Shown here in pieces: positions 35,956 through 44,588 of a stretch of 64,000 nt of DNA; the stretch's first letter is position 1; every line of letters starts with the position of its first letter. The DNA comes from Pseudomonas haemolytica. Its GTDB lineage: Bacteria > Pseudomonadota > Gammaproteobacteria > Pseudomonadales > Pseudomonadaceae. Below the pieces are notes generated by a model that saw only the letters and a list, made by a program, of their open reading frames with translations, was not told where the DNA came from and did not search any database. Both the position numbers and the translations under genes were made by a program. Location of the stretch: positions 372,001 to 436,000 of the forward strand of contig NZ_VOIW01000007.1 of NCBI RefSeq assembly GCF_009659625.1. Reading direction: 5' to 3'.

Positions 35956-36588
35956 TCAGTTGTGGCCGTCGAGGGCGAAGGTCTTGAAACCGGCGTGCTG
36001 GGTGAGCCGCTGGTAGTACGCGGCAATGGCGGGGTAGGGCGGACGTTCCATGGGCGTCATCTGCCAGCGGTGTACCGAGAGGCCGATCAGGATATCGGCG
36101 AGGGTGAATTCATCCCCTGCTACATAAGCACCGGTTTTGGCCAGCTGTTGCTCCAGAATGCCCATCTTGTCGTTCCAGAGCTGGACTGCGGCGCCGATCT
36201 GCACCGCGTCCAAGCCGTCCGGATTGTTGCGTACCAGGGCGGTGAAGGCATCGCCCCAGGCGCGGTTGAGTTCTATAGCTTGCCAATCGATCCATTGCTC
36301 GACGCGGGCACGTGGCGCGGGCTCGACGGGCAGCAGGTCGTGGCGTTGGTACAGGCCCACGAGGTAGCGGCAGATGGTGTTGGATTCCCACAGCACGCCG
36401 TGGTCGTCGATCAATACGGGGATTTGCGCGTTGGGGTTCAGCGCGAGGAACTCGGTGGACTGGGTGGGCTTGAAGCCGATGCCCCAGTCTTCACGTATGT
36501 AGTCGATGCCCAGTTCCTGGCAGGTCCACAGCACTTTGCGCACGTTGATGGAGGAGGTGCGGCCCAGGATTTTCAGTGAGTGTGCCAT
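35956..36588 (-). CDS. glutathione S-transferase family protein
   Basis: 210 residues: N-terminal thioredoxin-fold domain (about 1-80; GRTSSINVRKVLWTCQELG, NAQIPVLIDDHGVLWESNTICRYL with cis-Pro and the ES pair that binds glutathione) and C-terminal helical domain. Substrate unknown. Confidence 0.9.
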   Translation of the reverse strand: MAHSLKILGRTSSINVRKVLWTCQELGIDYIREDWGIGFKPTQSTEFLALNPNAQIPVLIDDHGVLWESNTICRYLVGLYQRHDLLPVEPAPRARVEQWIDWQAIELNRAWGDAFTALVRNNPDGLDAVQIGAAVQLWNDKMGILEQQLAKTGAYVAGDEFTLADILIGLSVHRWQMTPMERPPYPAIAAYYQRLTQHAGFKTFALDGHN

Positions 36589-36721
36589 TGAGCTTCCCTG
36601 CGTTTTTGGATGACAGGGGCAATTTAGCAGACGTTTGAGGGCGATAGCGAGGTGGTGTAGCCGTCAAAAAGGCAGGCACTTTCCCGACTATGGGAAGTGC
36701 TGCCTTCAAGAGGGTAGATGT

Positions 36722-37141
36722 TCAATTTAATGGCGTTTCGTTGAAGTCGTTGACGTAGTATTCGCCGCGTTCGACGGTAACGATTTCATTTGGGTCGTCG
36801 ACTTTAGCTGCAATGAAGGCAAACTTTGCTTCGAGGATATTATTTGCATTGCTGATAATTTCAAACGTTCCCGAGATGGCCGGATATTGATCAGTATTTC
36901 CGTTCCCGGTAGGTATGTTATAAATAACTTGAACAGATTCTTCCTTTTTTGTATGGGAAAGTTTATAGCAGCCTACTGCGAAATTCTTGTCGATTTCGAA
37001 AGCGATAAAATGATTTTTCTGTATAAAAGCAAATGTAATGTTTTTGGTCCCGGGGAACGAATTTATATGGAGAATACTGTGAGAGTCAAAGTCTTCGTTG
37101 AGCTCTTTTTGATATCCAGTAATTTTATTGGGATTATTCAC
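36722..37141 (-). CDS. orphan beta-rich protein, 139 aa (low G+C)
   Basis: Not recognised. Starts at GTG 37141 with AGGAG eight bases upstream; the ORF's further extension has no ribosome site. Rich in Asn, Lys and Ile and clearly AT-biased against its neighbours, indicating recent acquisition. The strand-rich C-terminus (ISGTFEIISNANN, EAKFAFIAAK) resembles the 138-aa orphan at 35315-35731. Confidence 0.65.
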   Translation of the reverse strand: MNNPNKITGYQKELNEDFDSHSILHINSFPGTKNITFAFIQKNHFIAFEIDKNFAVGCYKLSHTKKEESVQVIYNIPTGNGNTDQYPAISGTFEIISNANNILEAKFAFIAAKVDDPNEIVTVERGEYYVNDFNETPLN

Positions 37142-37306
37142 GGTGTATCTCCTAAACAAGTTGAGGGCGTGATGGTGCTGCACTAACTATTTAGGCAAGA
37201 GTTGCTAGGGATATCTACTGTCATTTCTAACAGGTTTCCATACTTTTCGATGAGTGGAACGTGGCGGTGTATCGGTAGCTGGCCCGACCTATCGGCCATC
37301 AGGCCG

Positions 37307-38335
37307 CTACGTGCTCTCGCGCACCTGCAACTCAAAGCCCATATCTACCACCGGCTTGGCGATCTTGTTGCCTGCCATGATGGCCAACAAATGCTCCGCC
37401 GCCCGCCGGCCAATGGCTTCCCGTGGCGTGCTGATGCTGCTCAGGCGCGGCACCATGAATGACGACGCAGGCAAGTCGTTGAAGCCGAGTACCGCCACAC
37501 GCTCTGGCACCTTGATGCCATGGCGCAGGGCTTCGAGCAATGCGCCCTGGGCCAGGTCATCGTTGCCAAAGAAAATTGCATCCACGTCGGGATGCCGCGC
37601 CAACAGTTGCAGGAACAGCTCGCCGCCCAAGCCTACGGAAGAGGGTTGCGGCGTGAGCAGCTCCAACGCCGGGTCGTACATTCCCGCCTGTTGCAGTGCC
37701 CTGCGGAAACCTTCACCGCGCAGCAATGTGCGTTGGTCCAGCTGTGCACCGATATAGGCCAGGCGCTTGCGCCCACGGGACAACAAATGCGCCGCCGCTG
37801 TTTCACCTGCGCTCAATTGCGAGAACCCCACGCAGTTCACTCCGGCGTTGGGGTCCAGGTCCATCATGTACACGCAGGGCACATTGCTGGCCTCGACCAG
37901 CCGGCGCGCGCTTTCGGTGCGGTCGAACCCGGTCAGCAACAAACCCCGTGGCTGGTAGGACATATAGTTGCGCAGCAGGTTTTCTTCTTCGTCGCGCGAA
38001 TAATGGGAGTTGCCAATCAGCACTTCAAAGCCCTTGGGCCGCAGCACCTGGTGGATCGCTTCCAGGGTTTCGATAAACAGCAGGTTGGACAAGGACGGCA
38101 CCAGCACCACCACTGAATGGCTTTGGGCCGAAGCCAGGGCGCGGGCGGCGGGGTTGACCACGTAGTTGAGTTCGGCGGCGGCCTGCTGCACTTTTTCCAC
38201 CAGTTCGGTGGCTACCGTACTGATACCGCGCAGGGCGCGGGAGGCGGTGATCGGGCTGACCCCGGCCAGGCGTGCAACTTCATTGAGGGTAGGGCGGCCC
38301 GTCGTGCGGGTATTTTTATCGTTCTTGGAGGTCAT
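37307..38335 (-). CDS. gntR: GntR, LacI-family regulator of gluconate genes
   Basis: 342-residue repressor. N-terminal LacI helix-turn-helix (about 12-60; TLNEVARLAGVSPITASRALRG) and periplasmic-binding-like effector domain. In P. aeruginosa GntR represses its own gene and gnuT/gnuK until gluconate or 6-phosphogluconate binds. Three matching operators lie at 38365, 38529 and 39108. ATG at 38335 is chosen; a TTG 15 bases upstream is possible. Confidence 0.93.
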   Translation of the reverse strand: MTSKNDKNTRTTGRPTLNEVARLAGVSPITASRALRGISTVATELVEKVQQAAAELNYVVNPAARALASAQSHSVVVLVPSLSNLLFIETLEAIHQVLRPKGFEVLIGNSHYSRDEEENLLRNYMSYQPRGLLLTGFDRTESARRLVEASNVPCVYMMDLDPNAGVNCVGFSQLSAGETAAAHLLSRGRKRLAYIGAQLDQRTLLRGEGFRRALQQAGMYDPALELLTPQPSSVGLGGELFLQLLARHPDVDAIFFGNDDLAQGALLEALRHGIKVPERVAVLGFNDLPASSFMVPRLSSISTPREAIGRRAAEHLLAIMAGNKIAKPVVDMGFELQVREST

Positions 38336-38364
38336 CAGGCGGCTTGCCAAACAAAAATCGAGGC

Positions 38365-38378
38365 ACTAAGGTAGCGCT
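38365..38378. promoter_or_regulatory. GntR operator 1 (gntR autoregulation)
   Basis: ACTAAGGTAGCGCT is an exact match to the published P. aeruginosa GntR motif AC-N-AAG-N-TAGCGCT. It lies 30 bases upstream of gntR. Confidence 0.82.
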
Positions 38379-38528
38379 GTCTCCAAAGGGCTGCAAATTC
38401 TTGGATAAAGGGTTGCCTGATCCTGTTCAACTTTTGAAGTAAGTCGGTTGGAACGGATGCACGCGTCACTCCATAAAAATGACAAGTCGGCGCGGGAAAA
38501 GCCTGTTTTTGCACTAGCCTTATGCTGT

Positions 38529-38542
38529 GCAAAGGTAGCGCT
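38529..38542. promoter_or_regulatory. GntR operator 2 (gntK)
   Basis: GCAAAGGTAGCGCT followed by ATC, making GGTAGCGCTATC. It lies 22 bases upstream of the gntK ATG, so binding would overlap the transcript start. Confidence 0.78.
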
Positions 38543-38563
38543 ATCTGCGTCCTGAGGTGTTTC

Positions 38564-39097
38564 ATGAGTCAACCTGTTACCGCCCTGGTCATCATGGGTG
38601 TTTCCGGCTGTGGCAAGTCCAGCGTCAGCGAAGCCCTGTGCCGCCTGAACGGCGCCACTGCCATTGAAGGCGACAGCTTTCACCCCGCCGCGAACATCGA
38701 AAAGATGAGCGCCGGCCACCCCCTCAACGACGACGACCGCGCCGGCTGGCTCGACATCCTGTGTGATGAACTGCGCCGCTCGCTCAAGGCCGGCGAGCAC
38801 CCGGTGCTGACCTGTTCGGCCCTGAAGAAGAAATACCGCGACCACCTGCGCGAAGCCGCGCCGGGCTTGGGCTTTGTATTCCTGGAGCTGACCCGTGAAG
38901 TCGCCGCCGACCGGGTGTCCCATCGCCCCGGCCATTTCATGCCGGCAAGCCTGATCGACAGCCAGTTCGCCACCCTTGAATCGCCCAAGGGCGAACCGCT
39001 GACCCTGGCCCTCAACGCCAGCGAAGACAGCGTCGAGGCCCTGGCCAGGCAGACCAACGCCTGGTGGCTGCAACACGGCTTTGAACCCACTCATTGA
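38564..39097 (+). CDS. gntK: gluconokinase
   Basis: Phosphorylates gluconate to 6-phosphogluconate; 177 residues. P-loop GVSGCGKSSV (about 12-21), GDSFHPAANIEKM substrate motif, and TCSALKKKYRDHLR. Start at 38564 (MSQPVTALVIMGVSG); the in-frame ATG at 38522 would overlap the operator. Called gnuK in P. aeruginosa. Confidence 0.94.
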   Translation: MSQPVTALVIMGVSGCGKSSVSEALCRLNGATAIEGDSFHPAANIEKMSAGHPLNDDDRAGWLDILCDELRRSLKAGEHPVLTCSALKKKYRDHLREAAPGLGFVFLELTREVAADRVSHRPGHFMPASLIDSQFATLESPKGEPLTLALNASEDSVEALARQTNAWWLQHGFEPTH

Positions 39098-39107
39098 TTT
39101 TTTGCCG

Positions 39108-39121
39108 GAAAAGATAGCGCT
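39108..39121. promoter_or_regulatory. GntR operator 3 (gntT)
   Basis: GAAAAGATAGCGCT, within the perfect 12-bp palindrome GATAGCGCTATC. It lies directly after the gntK stop and 60 bases before gntT, giving the transporter a separate control point. Confidence 0.76.
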
Positions 39122-39151
39122 ATCCCCGGCAGAAAGTTCAACACCCGCTTT

Positions 39152-39165
39152 AATAACAACAACAA
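39152..39165 (+). promoter_or_regulatory. Crc/Hfq-type motif before gntT
   Basis: AATAACAACAACAA abuts the CAGGAG ribosome-binding site and contains several overlapping AANAANAA matches, the strongest such site in the window. Confidence 0.65.
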
Positions 39166-39181
39166 ACAGGAGAGACCCCCC

Positions 39182-40534
39182 ATGTTTGGCATGTCCCACG
39201 AGTCTTACCTGCTGCTAGATGCAGTGGTCACTATCATCGGGTTGATCGTTCTGATCACCAAGTTCAAGGTGCACCCGTTCATTGCACTGATCATCGCGGC
39301 CGGCTTCCTCGGCCTGACCTCGGGCATGCCCGTGGACAAGATCATCAAGGCGTTCCAGGACGGCTTCGGCGGGGTGCTCGGCTTTGTCGGCATTATCCTC
39401 GCGCTGGGTACGATGCTCGGCAAGATGATGGCCGAATCCGGCGGCGCCGATCAGATCGCCCAGACCCTGATCCGTGCCTTCGGCAAAGAGAAGGTCCAAT
39501 GGGCCATGATGTTCGCCGCGTTCCTGGTGGGCATCCCGCTGTTCTTCGAGATCGGCTTTGTGCTGCTGATTCCGCTGGTGTTTATCGTCGCTCGACGTAC
39601 CGGCGTGTCGCTGATCAAAATCGGCATCCCGCTGCTCGCCGGCCTTTCGGCGGTGCATGGCCTGGTGCCGCCGCACCCGGGCCCGTTGCTGGCCATCGGC
39701 GTGTTTGGCGCGGACATCGGCAAGACCATCCTGTACGGCCTGATCGTTGCGCTGCCGACGGCCATCATCGCCGGCCCGATCTTCGGTACGTTTATCGCCA
39801 AGTACATCCCGGGCAATCCGTCCCAGGAACTGGTCGATCAACTGGCCCGCGAGCCTGAGAACAAAAACCTGCCGAGCTTCAGCATTACCCTGGTCACCGT
39901 GCTGCTGCCGGTGTTTCTGATGCTGCTGAAAACCTTTGCCGACATCGCCTTTGCCGAAGGCAACGTGGTGCGCAACTGGATGGACATGATCGGCCACCCG
40001 ATCACCGCGTTGTTGCTGGCCTTGCTGCTGTCGCTGTACACCTTTGGCCATCGCCAGGGCATCCATTCCAAGCAGATCCTCAAGCTGCTCGACGCCAGCC
40101 TTGCGCCGACCGCTGCGATCATCCTGATCATCGGTGCCGGTGGTGGCTTCAAGCAGATGCTGGTGACCAGTGGCGTGGGTGACGTGATCGGCCATATGGC
40201 GGTGAACGCACAGATCAACCCGATCCTGCTGGCATGGCTGGTGGCGGCGGTGATTCGTATTGCCACCGGTTCAGCGACGGTCGCGACCATTACGGGGGCA
40301 GGCATTGTGGTGCCGGTGGTGGGGATGATCCCGGGGGTTAACCGCGAGCTGCTGGTGCTGGCGACGGGGGCGGGTTCGTTGATTCTGTCTCACGTCAACG
40401 ATGCGGGCTTCTGGCTGGTGAAGCAGTACTTCAACATGACCGTGGCCGAGACGTTCAAGACCTGGACGGCGATGGAGACCATTCTGTCGATCGTGGCGCT
40501 GATCTTCATCATGTTGTTGTCGTTGGTGGTCTGA
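39182..40534 (+). CDS. gntT: gluconate:H+ symporter
   Basis: 450-residue GntP-family permease with about 12 membrane segments. HGLVPPHPGPLLAIGVFGADIG and ATGSATVATITGAGIV are typical family motifs. Start at 39182; an ATG nine bases later is also possible. Completes the gluconate route with GntK and is followed by a REPIN. Confidence 0.93.
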   Translation: MFGMSHESYLLLDAVVTIIGLIVLITKFKVHPFIALIIAAGFLGLTSGMPVDKIIKAFQDGFGGVLGFVGIILALGTMLGKMMAESGGADQIAQTLIRAFGKEKVQWAMMFAAFLVGIPLFFEIGFVLLIPLVFIVARRTGVSLIKIGIPLLAGLSAVHGLVPPHPGPLLAIGVFGADIGKTILYGLIVALPTAIIAGPIFGTFIAKYIPGNPSQELVDQLAREPENKNLPSFSITLVTVLLPVFLMLLKTFADIAFAEGNVVRNWMDMIGHPITALLLALLLSLYTFGHRQGIHSKQILKLLDASLAPTAAIILIIGAGGGFKQMLVTSGVGDVIGHMAVNAQINPILLAWLVAAVIRIATGSATVATITGAGIVVPVVGMIPGVNRELLVLATGAGSLILSHVNDAGFWLVKQYFNMTVAETFKTWTAMETILSIVALIFIMLLSLVV

Positions 40535-40576
40535 CAGACACACCGCACAGCCTGGGGTGAAAACCCAATAAAAAAT

Positions 40577-40665
40577 GTGGGAGGGGGCTTGCTCCCGATG
40601 GCGGTGGATCAGTCACCCAATGCGGTGACTGACACTCTGCTATCGGGAGCAAGCCCCCTCCCACA
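40577..40665. repeat. REPIN
   Basis: Two inverted TGTGGGAGGGGGCTTGCTCC units around a loop containing GGATCAGTCACCC / GGTGACTGACAC arms. It lies between convergent gntT and alaC and may end both transcripts. Confidence 0.9.
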
Positions 40666-40682
40666 TTTTGACCGGGTCAGGC

Positions 40683-41894
40683 TCAGGCTTTAGTGACCAG
40701 CCCATCCGCCCTGAACATCCCCCGAATCCCCCGCACCGCCTGGCGAATCCGGTCCTGGTTCTCGATCAGCGCAAAGCGCACATGGTCATCGCCGTACTCA
40801 CCAAAGCCAATCCCCGGCGATACGCACACCTTGGCTTCCAGCAGCAGTTTCTTGGCAAATTCCAGCGAGCCCATGGCCGCATACTGCTCGGGAATTTTCG
40901 CCCACACGTACATCGACGCCTTCGGGTTCTCCACCATCCAGCCCAGCTCATGCAGGCCCTTGACCAGCACATTGCGGCGCTGGCGGTACTGCTCTGCAAT
41001 GTCCTTGACGCACTGTTGGTCGCCTTCGAGCGCCGCAATCGCCGCCACTTGCAGTGGGGTGAAAGTGCCGTAGTCGTGGTAGCTCTTGATCCGCGCCAGG
41101 GCGTTGACCAGTTCCGGGTTGCCCACCATGAAGCCGATGCGCCAGCCGGCCATGTTGTAACTCTTGGACAGGGTGAAAAACTCCACCGCGATATCCTTGG
41201 CGCCCGGCACTTGCATGATCGATGGGGCTTTCCAGCCGTCGTAGACGATGTCGGCATAAGCCAGATCGTGAACCACCAGCACGTCGTACTGTTTGGCCAG
41301 GGCGATCACGCGTTCGAAGAAATCCAGTTCCACGCACTGCGCGGTGGGGTTGGACGGGAAACCGAGGATCATCATCTTCGGCTTGGGGATCGAGCCGCGA
41401 ATCGCCCGTTCCAGCTCGGCGAAGAAGTCCACGCCGGGCACCAGCGGCACCGAACGCACCTGGGCGCCGGCAATCACGGCACCGTAGATATGAATCGGGT
41501 AGCTGGGGTTGGGCACCAGCACAGTATCGCCCTGGTCCAGGGTAGCCAGCATCAAGTGTGCCAGGCCCTCCTTGGAACCGATGGTGACGATGGCTTCCGA
41601 CTCGGGGTCGATATCCACCTCATAACGGTCCTTGTACCAGCGCGAAATCGCCCGGCGCAGGCGCGGGATACCTTTGGAGGTCGAGTAGCCGTGGGTGTCG
41701 TCACGCTGGGCGACGGTGACCATTTTCTCGACGATATGCGCTGGTGTGGCGCCGTCGGGGTTACCCATGCTCAAGTCGATGATGTCTTCGCCGCGCCGAC
41801 GCGCAGCCATCTTCAGCTCGGCAGTGATATTGAAAACATACGGGGGGAGTCGATCTATGCGCGCAAAGCGGCGCGGCGAACCTTGGTCTGCCAT
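40683..41894 (-). CDS. alaC: alanine transaminase AlaC
   Basis: Glutamate-pyruvate aminotransferase of 403 residues, fold-type I PLP enzyme. Motifs: [38 protein letters not shown], and the Schiff-base Lys in [15 protein letters not shown] (about 240). [21 protein letters not shown] is the standard AlaC N-terminus; GAGG lies upstream of ATG 41894. The ORF continues upstream in frame but that part overlaps the divergent promoter. Confidence 0.93.
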   Translation of the reverse strand: MADQGSPRRFARIDRLPPYVFNITAELKMAARRRGEDIIDLSMGNPDGATPAHIVEKMVTVAQRDDTHGYSTSKGIPRLRRAISRWYKDRYEVDIDPESEAIVTIGSKEGLAHLMLATLDQGDTVLVPNPSYPIHIYGAVIAGAQVRSVPLVPGVDFFAELERAIRGSIPKPKMMILGFPSNPTAQCVELDFFERVIALAKQYDVLVVHDLAYADIVYDGWKAPSIMQVPGAKDIAVEFFTLSKSYNMAGWRIGFMVGNPELVNALARIKSYHDYGTFTPLQVAAIAALEGDQQCVKDIAEQYRQRRNVLVKGLHELGWMVENPKASMYVWAKIPEQYAAMGSLEFAKKLLLEAKVCVSPGIGFGEYGDDHVRFALIENQDRIRQAVRGIRGMFRADGLVTKA

Positions 41895-41939
41895 TGTTGC
41901 CTCGAATACGTAAGCGCCCGGAACCGTCCGAGCGACGTC

Positions 41940-41955
41940 GGCCACTGCGGTGGCC
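41940..41955 (-). promoter_or_regulatory. hairpin in alaC leader
   Basis: GGCCAC-TGCG-GTGGCC, a 6-bp stem 46 bases upstream of alaC. Possible leader structure; no attenuator peptide was identified. Confidence 0.3.
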
Positions 41956-42089
41956 TGCGGGGCAGACAATACGGGCGATGATGGCTGGTTGTCCAGATGG
42001 CGTGGGAAAAATTTGTGCATGGAGCGCGGCAGGGATATGCCCCTATACTCGATGCGGGTTTGTTCCCTCATAAGAAGGAGACTGTTCGT

Positions 42090-42572
42090 ATGGATCAGCA
42101 GACAAAACAACCGTTAGAGCCACGCATGGAAGCCGGCAAGGCCCTGGTGATTGCCGGTGTACAAGGGCGTTATTCGAAGGCCACCGTAGGCGATATCCCC
42201 AAACTGTGGGAGTTGTTTGATACGTGCATCAAGGACATCAAGAAACGCGTCGGCGGCGTGACCTACGGGGTTTGCCATAACCCCCACCACGGCGAGTTCG
42301 ATTACATGGCCGGGGTAGAAGTCCCCGCCAAGGGCGATGTGCCGAGCAACTTCGAGTTCATCGAAATCCCGCCGCTCAACTATGCCGTGTTCCCCCATTA
42401 CGGGCCGGTGCAGGCGCTTGAACAAACCTACGAGCGCATCATGTTCGAATGGCTGCCGCACTCGGGCTACAAGGTGATGGGCGCTGATTTCGAGCGCTAC
42501 AGCGCGGATTTTGACGTGAGGAAGGGCACGGGGACGGTAGAGATCTGGTTGCCGGTTGGAGAGCGGGGCTGA
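42090..42572 (+). CDS. GyrI-like / AraC effector-binding domain protein
   Basis: 160-residue stand-alone small-molecule-binding domain. [25 protein letters not shown], then [30 protein letters not shown] match the GyrI-like fold, which binds hydrophobic or toxic ligands. ATG at 42090 follows AAGGAG; divergent from alaC. Confidence 0.84.
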   Translation: MDQQTKQPLEPRMEAGKALVIAGVQGRYSKATVGDIPKLWELFDTCIKDIKKRVGGVTYGVCHNPHHGEFDYMAGVEVPAKGDVPSNFEFIEIPPLNYAVFPHYGPVQALEQTYERIMFEWLPHSGYKVMGADFERYSADFDVRKGTGTVEIWLPVGERG

Positions 42573-42638
42573 CCCTGCATTCGATGTCACGTAAACAGGG
42601 CATGCACGCATGAAAGTCAGGTTTACGTGGCATTACCG

Positions 42639-43130
42639 TTATGGATTAAACATCCAGCTCAGCCGGCGCTCATACCCAACCCGGCCCTTGTAGGCCTCGC
42701 CGCTGTCCACCCATCCCGCGCCTAGATACAACCCCATTGCCGCCACGTTGTGCGTGTCCACCGACAACTCCAACCCCTTGATCTGCGGCCATGCCTCAAG
42801 CGCCATGGCCGGCAGTGCCTGCAAGCACGCCTTGCCGAACCCAAGCCCCTGCTGGTGCCGATCCACCTGCAACGCATGCAGTGTGGCGCTGTGTTCATTG
42901 GCCCAATGGGGCAGACAGGGTGGGCGCTTGAGCAGCAGGAAGGCCACTGGAATGTCGTCGGCCAACAGCGCAAAGCCTCTGACGCCAGGGTTGGGATTCA
43001 CCAGCAGGCAGTTCAACGCGCTATAGATATCGCCGCAAAACGGCAGTTGTTCGGGATGGACCTCGAGGGCGTCGAGCCGCTGTTTTTGCGCAGCACTCAA
43101 TGCCTCATAGGCGGCTAGGCGGGTTTCCAT
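42639..43130 (-). CDS. GNAT-family N-acetyltransferase
   Basis: 163 residues. LHALQVDRHQQGLGFGKACLQALPAMA carries the acetyl-CoA pyrophosphate loop (QGLGFG), and LELSVDTHNVAAMGLYLGAGW the C-terminal motif. Substrate unknown. ATG at 43130 preferred; a TTG at 43166 is in frame. Confidence 0.85.
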   Translation of the reverse strand: METRLAAYEALSAAQKQRLDALEVHPEQLPFCGDIYSALNCLLVNPNPGVRGFALLADDIPVAFLLLKRPPCLPHWANEHSATLHALQVDRHQQGLGFGKACLQALPAMALEAWPQIKGLELSVDTHNVAAMGLYLGAGWVDSGEAYKGRVGYERRLSWMFNP

Positions 43131-43208
43131 CGGGTTCGCATCCGAAATCCTACAAAGAGGCGTCAATTCTAGCGGTTTTGCTGGCGGCGAAATTATTTTT
43201 CAGTGGTG

Positions 43209-43235
43209 TGTCGATTTGCTCAAAGGCCGTTCGAC
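43209..43235 (+). promoter_or_regulatory. putative ECF42 promoter
   Basis: TGTCGA (43209-43214), 17-base spacer, CGAC (43232-43235). ECF42-type promoters have TGTCGA at -35 and CGA/TC at -10. It lies about 42 bases upstream of the SnoaL gene, the first gene of the module ending in the sigma factor. Confidence 0.65.
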
Positions 43236-43277
43236 TAAGGGTGTCTTCCGTGATTTTTCACCCCAGGAGTCATCGCC

Positions 43278-43697
43278 ATGAGCACCGCAATCAACACCCT
43301 GATCGAGCAATGGAAGCAAGCCGTTGTTTCCCAGGATATCGACAAGATTGTCAGCTTTTACGCTGAAGATATCGTCGCGTTCGACGCGGTTGGCGCCCTG
43401 CAATTCAAGGGCAGGACCGCCTACCGCGCGCACTGGGAGGAATGCATGAAGCACTGCCCCGGCCCCGGTATTTTCGAGTTTCATCAATTGCACATCGTCG
43501 AAGCCGCCGACAGCGCTTTCGCCCACTGGCTGGCCCACTGCGGCGGCACTGGGCCGGATGGCGAGGTGAAGGCGTGCTGGATGCGTGTGACCGCCGGCTA
43601 CCAGCGCATCAATGGCCAGTGGAAGGTGGTGCATGAGCACTGGTCGGCACCTTGTGACATGGAAAGCGGCACCACGTTGTTCGACCTGAAACCTTAA
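43278..43697 (+). CDS. SnoaL-like/NTF2-fold protein
   Basis: 139-residue cone-fold protein of the DUF4440/SnoaL_3 group. SFYAEDIVAFDAVGALQFKGRTAYRAHWEE and the closing QRINGQWKVVHEHWSAP are typical. Probably a ligand-binding or small hydrolytic protein. First gene of the ECF42 module; AGGAG upstream. Confidence 0.86.
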   Translation: MSTAINTLIEQWKQAVVSQDIDKIVSFYAEDIVAFDAVGALQFKGRTAYRAHWEECMKHCPGPGIFEFHQLHIVEAADSAFAHWLAHCGGTGPDGEVKACWMRVTAGYQRINGQWKVVHEHWSAPCDMESGTTLFDLKP

Positions 43698-43739
43698 GCA
43701 CCGCGAACTATAGTCAGTAGTCCGAAAACGGAGAACGCC

Positions 43740-44084
43740 ATGAAATACCTGTGCCTGATCTACAGCAACGAACAGGTGTTGCACACCTCGGCCGACAGCC
43801 CCCACGACTCGGAGTGTTTCGCCTACGCCGAGGCCATCCAGGCCAGCGGGCGGATGCTCGCCGCCGAGCCGCTGGAGTCGGTGACTACCGCCACCACCGT
43901 GCGCATGCGCAACGGCAAGCTGTCGATCACCGACGGGCCGTTTGCCGAAACCAAGGAGCAGCTCGCCGGGTTCTACCTGATCGAAGCCAAAGACCTCAAT
44001 GAGGCGCTCCAGGTCGCCGGTGGCATTCCGGCGGCCCGGGTCGGCAGTGTGGAAGTACGCCCCGTACGCGAATTGAATCTCTGA
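43740..44084 (+). CDS. YciI family (DGPF) protein
   Basis: 114-residue YCII-related protein. The hallmark DGPFAETKEQLAGFYLIEA is intact, and MKYLCLIYSNE is the usual opening. DGPF proteins are the conserved genomic partners of ECF42 sigma factors, and one is found here two genes before such a factor. Biochemical role unproven. Confidence 0.9.
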   Translation: MKYLCLIYSNEQVLHTSADSPHDSECFAYAEAIQASGRMLAAEPLESVTTATTVRMRNGKLSITDGPFAETKEQLAGFYLIEAKDLNEALQVAGGIPAARVGSVEVRPVRELNL

Positions 44085-44111
44085 CTACAACAAGAACCAG
44101 GAGGTTTACCC

Positions 44112-44588
44112 ATGAAACGTCAACCTGCGGAATTCGAACTGTCCATCAGCCGCTTGATCGATGCGCCGCGCAGCCGGGTGTTCCGCGCCTGGACCGAGCC
44201 GGCCCTGCTGCAGCAATGGTGGGGCCCCCACGGCATGACCACGCCCGAGTGCGAAATGAACCTGTGGGTCGGTGGGTTGTTTCGCACCTTGATGCGCGCG
44301 CCGGATGGCAGTGAGTACCCGACTCAGGGCGTGTTCCTGGAGATCGACGCGCCTAATCGCGTGGTGTTTACCGATGCGTTCCTGCCGGGCTGGGTACCCT
44401 CGGGCAAGCCGTTCATGAGCGCCGAAGTCACCTTCGAAGATGTCGGCGGCAAGACCCTCTACACCGCCCGCGCCATGCACTGGAGTGCTGAGGACAAGCA
44501 GGCCCACGAAGCCATGGGCTTTCACGACGGTTGGGGCCAGAGCCTGGACCGCCTGGTGACGCTGGTGACCCAGGGCATGGTCGATTGA
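44112..44588 (+). CDS. SRPBCC/AHSA1-domain protein
   Basis: 158 residues. SRLIDAPRSRVFRAWTEPALLQQWWGPHGM and the C-terminal GWGQSLDRLVTLV are characteristic of the AHSA1 ligand-binding fold. Its stop overlaps the TTG start of the sigma factor gene, so the two are coupled. Confidence 0.88.
   Translation: MKRQPAEFELSISRLIDAPRSRVFRAWTEPALLQQWWGPHGMTTPECEMNLWVGGLFRTLMRAPDGSEYPTQGVFLEIDAPNRVVFTDAFLPGWVPSGKPFMSAEVTFEDVGGKTLYTARAMHWSAEDKQAHEAMGFHDGWGQSLDRLVTLVTQGMVD

Noticed and set aside
40683-42110. Longer AlaC starting at 42110
   Set aside because: The extra N-terminus has no similarity to aminotransferases and overlaps the divergent gene's start; MADQGSPRR at 41894 has a ribosome site.
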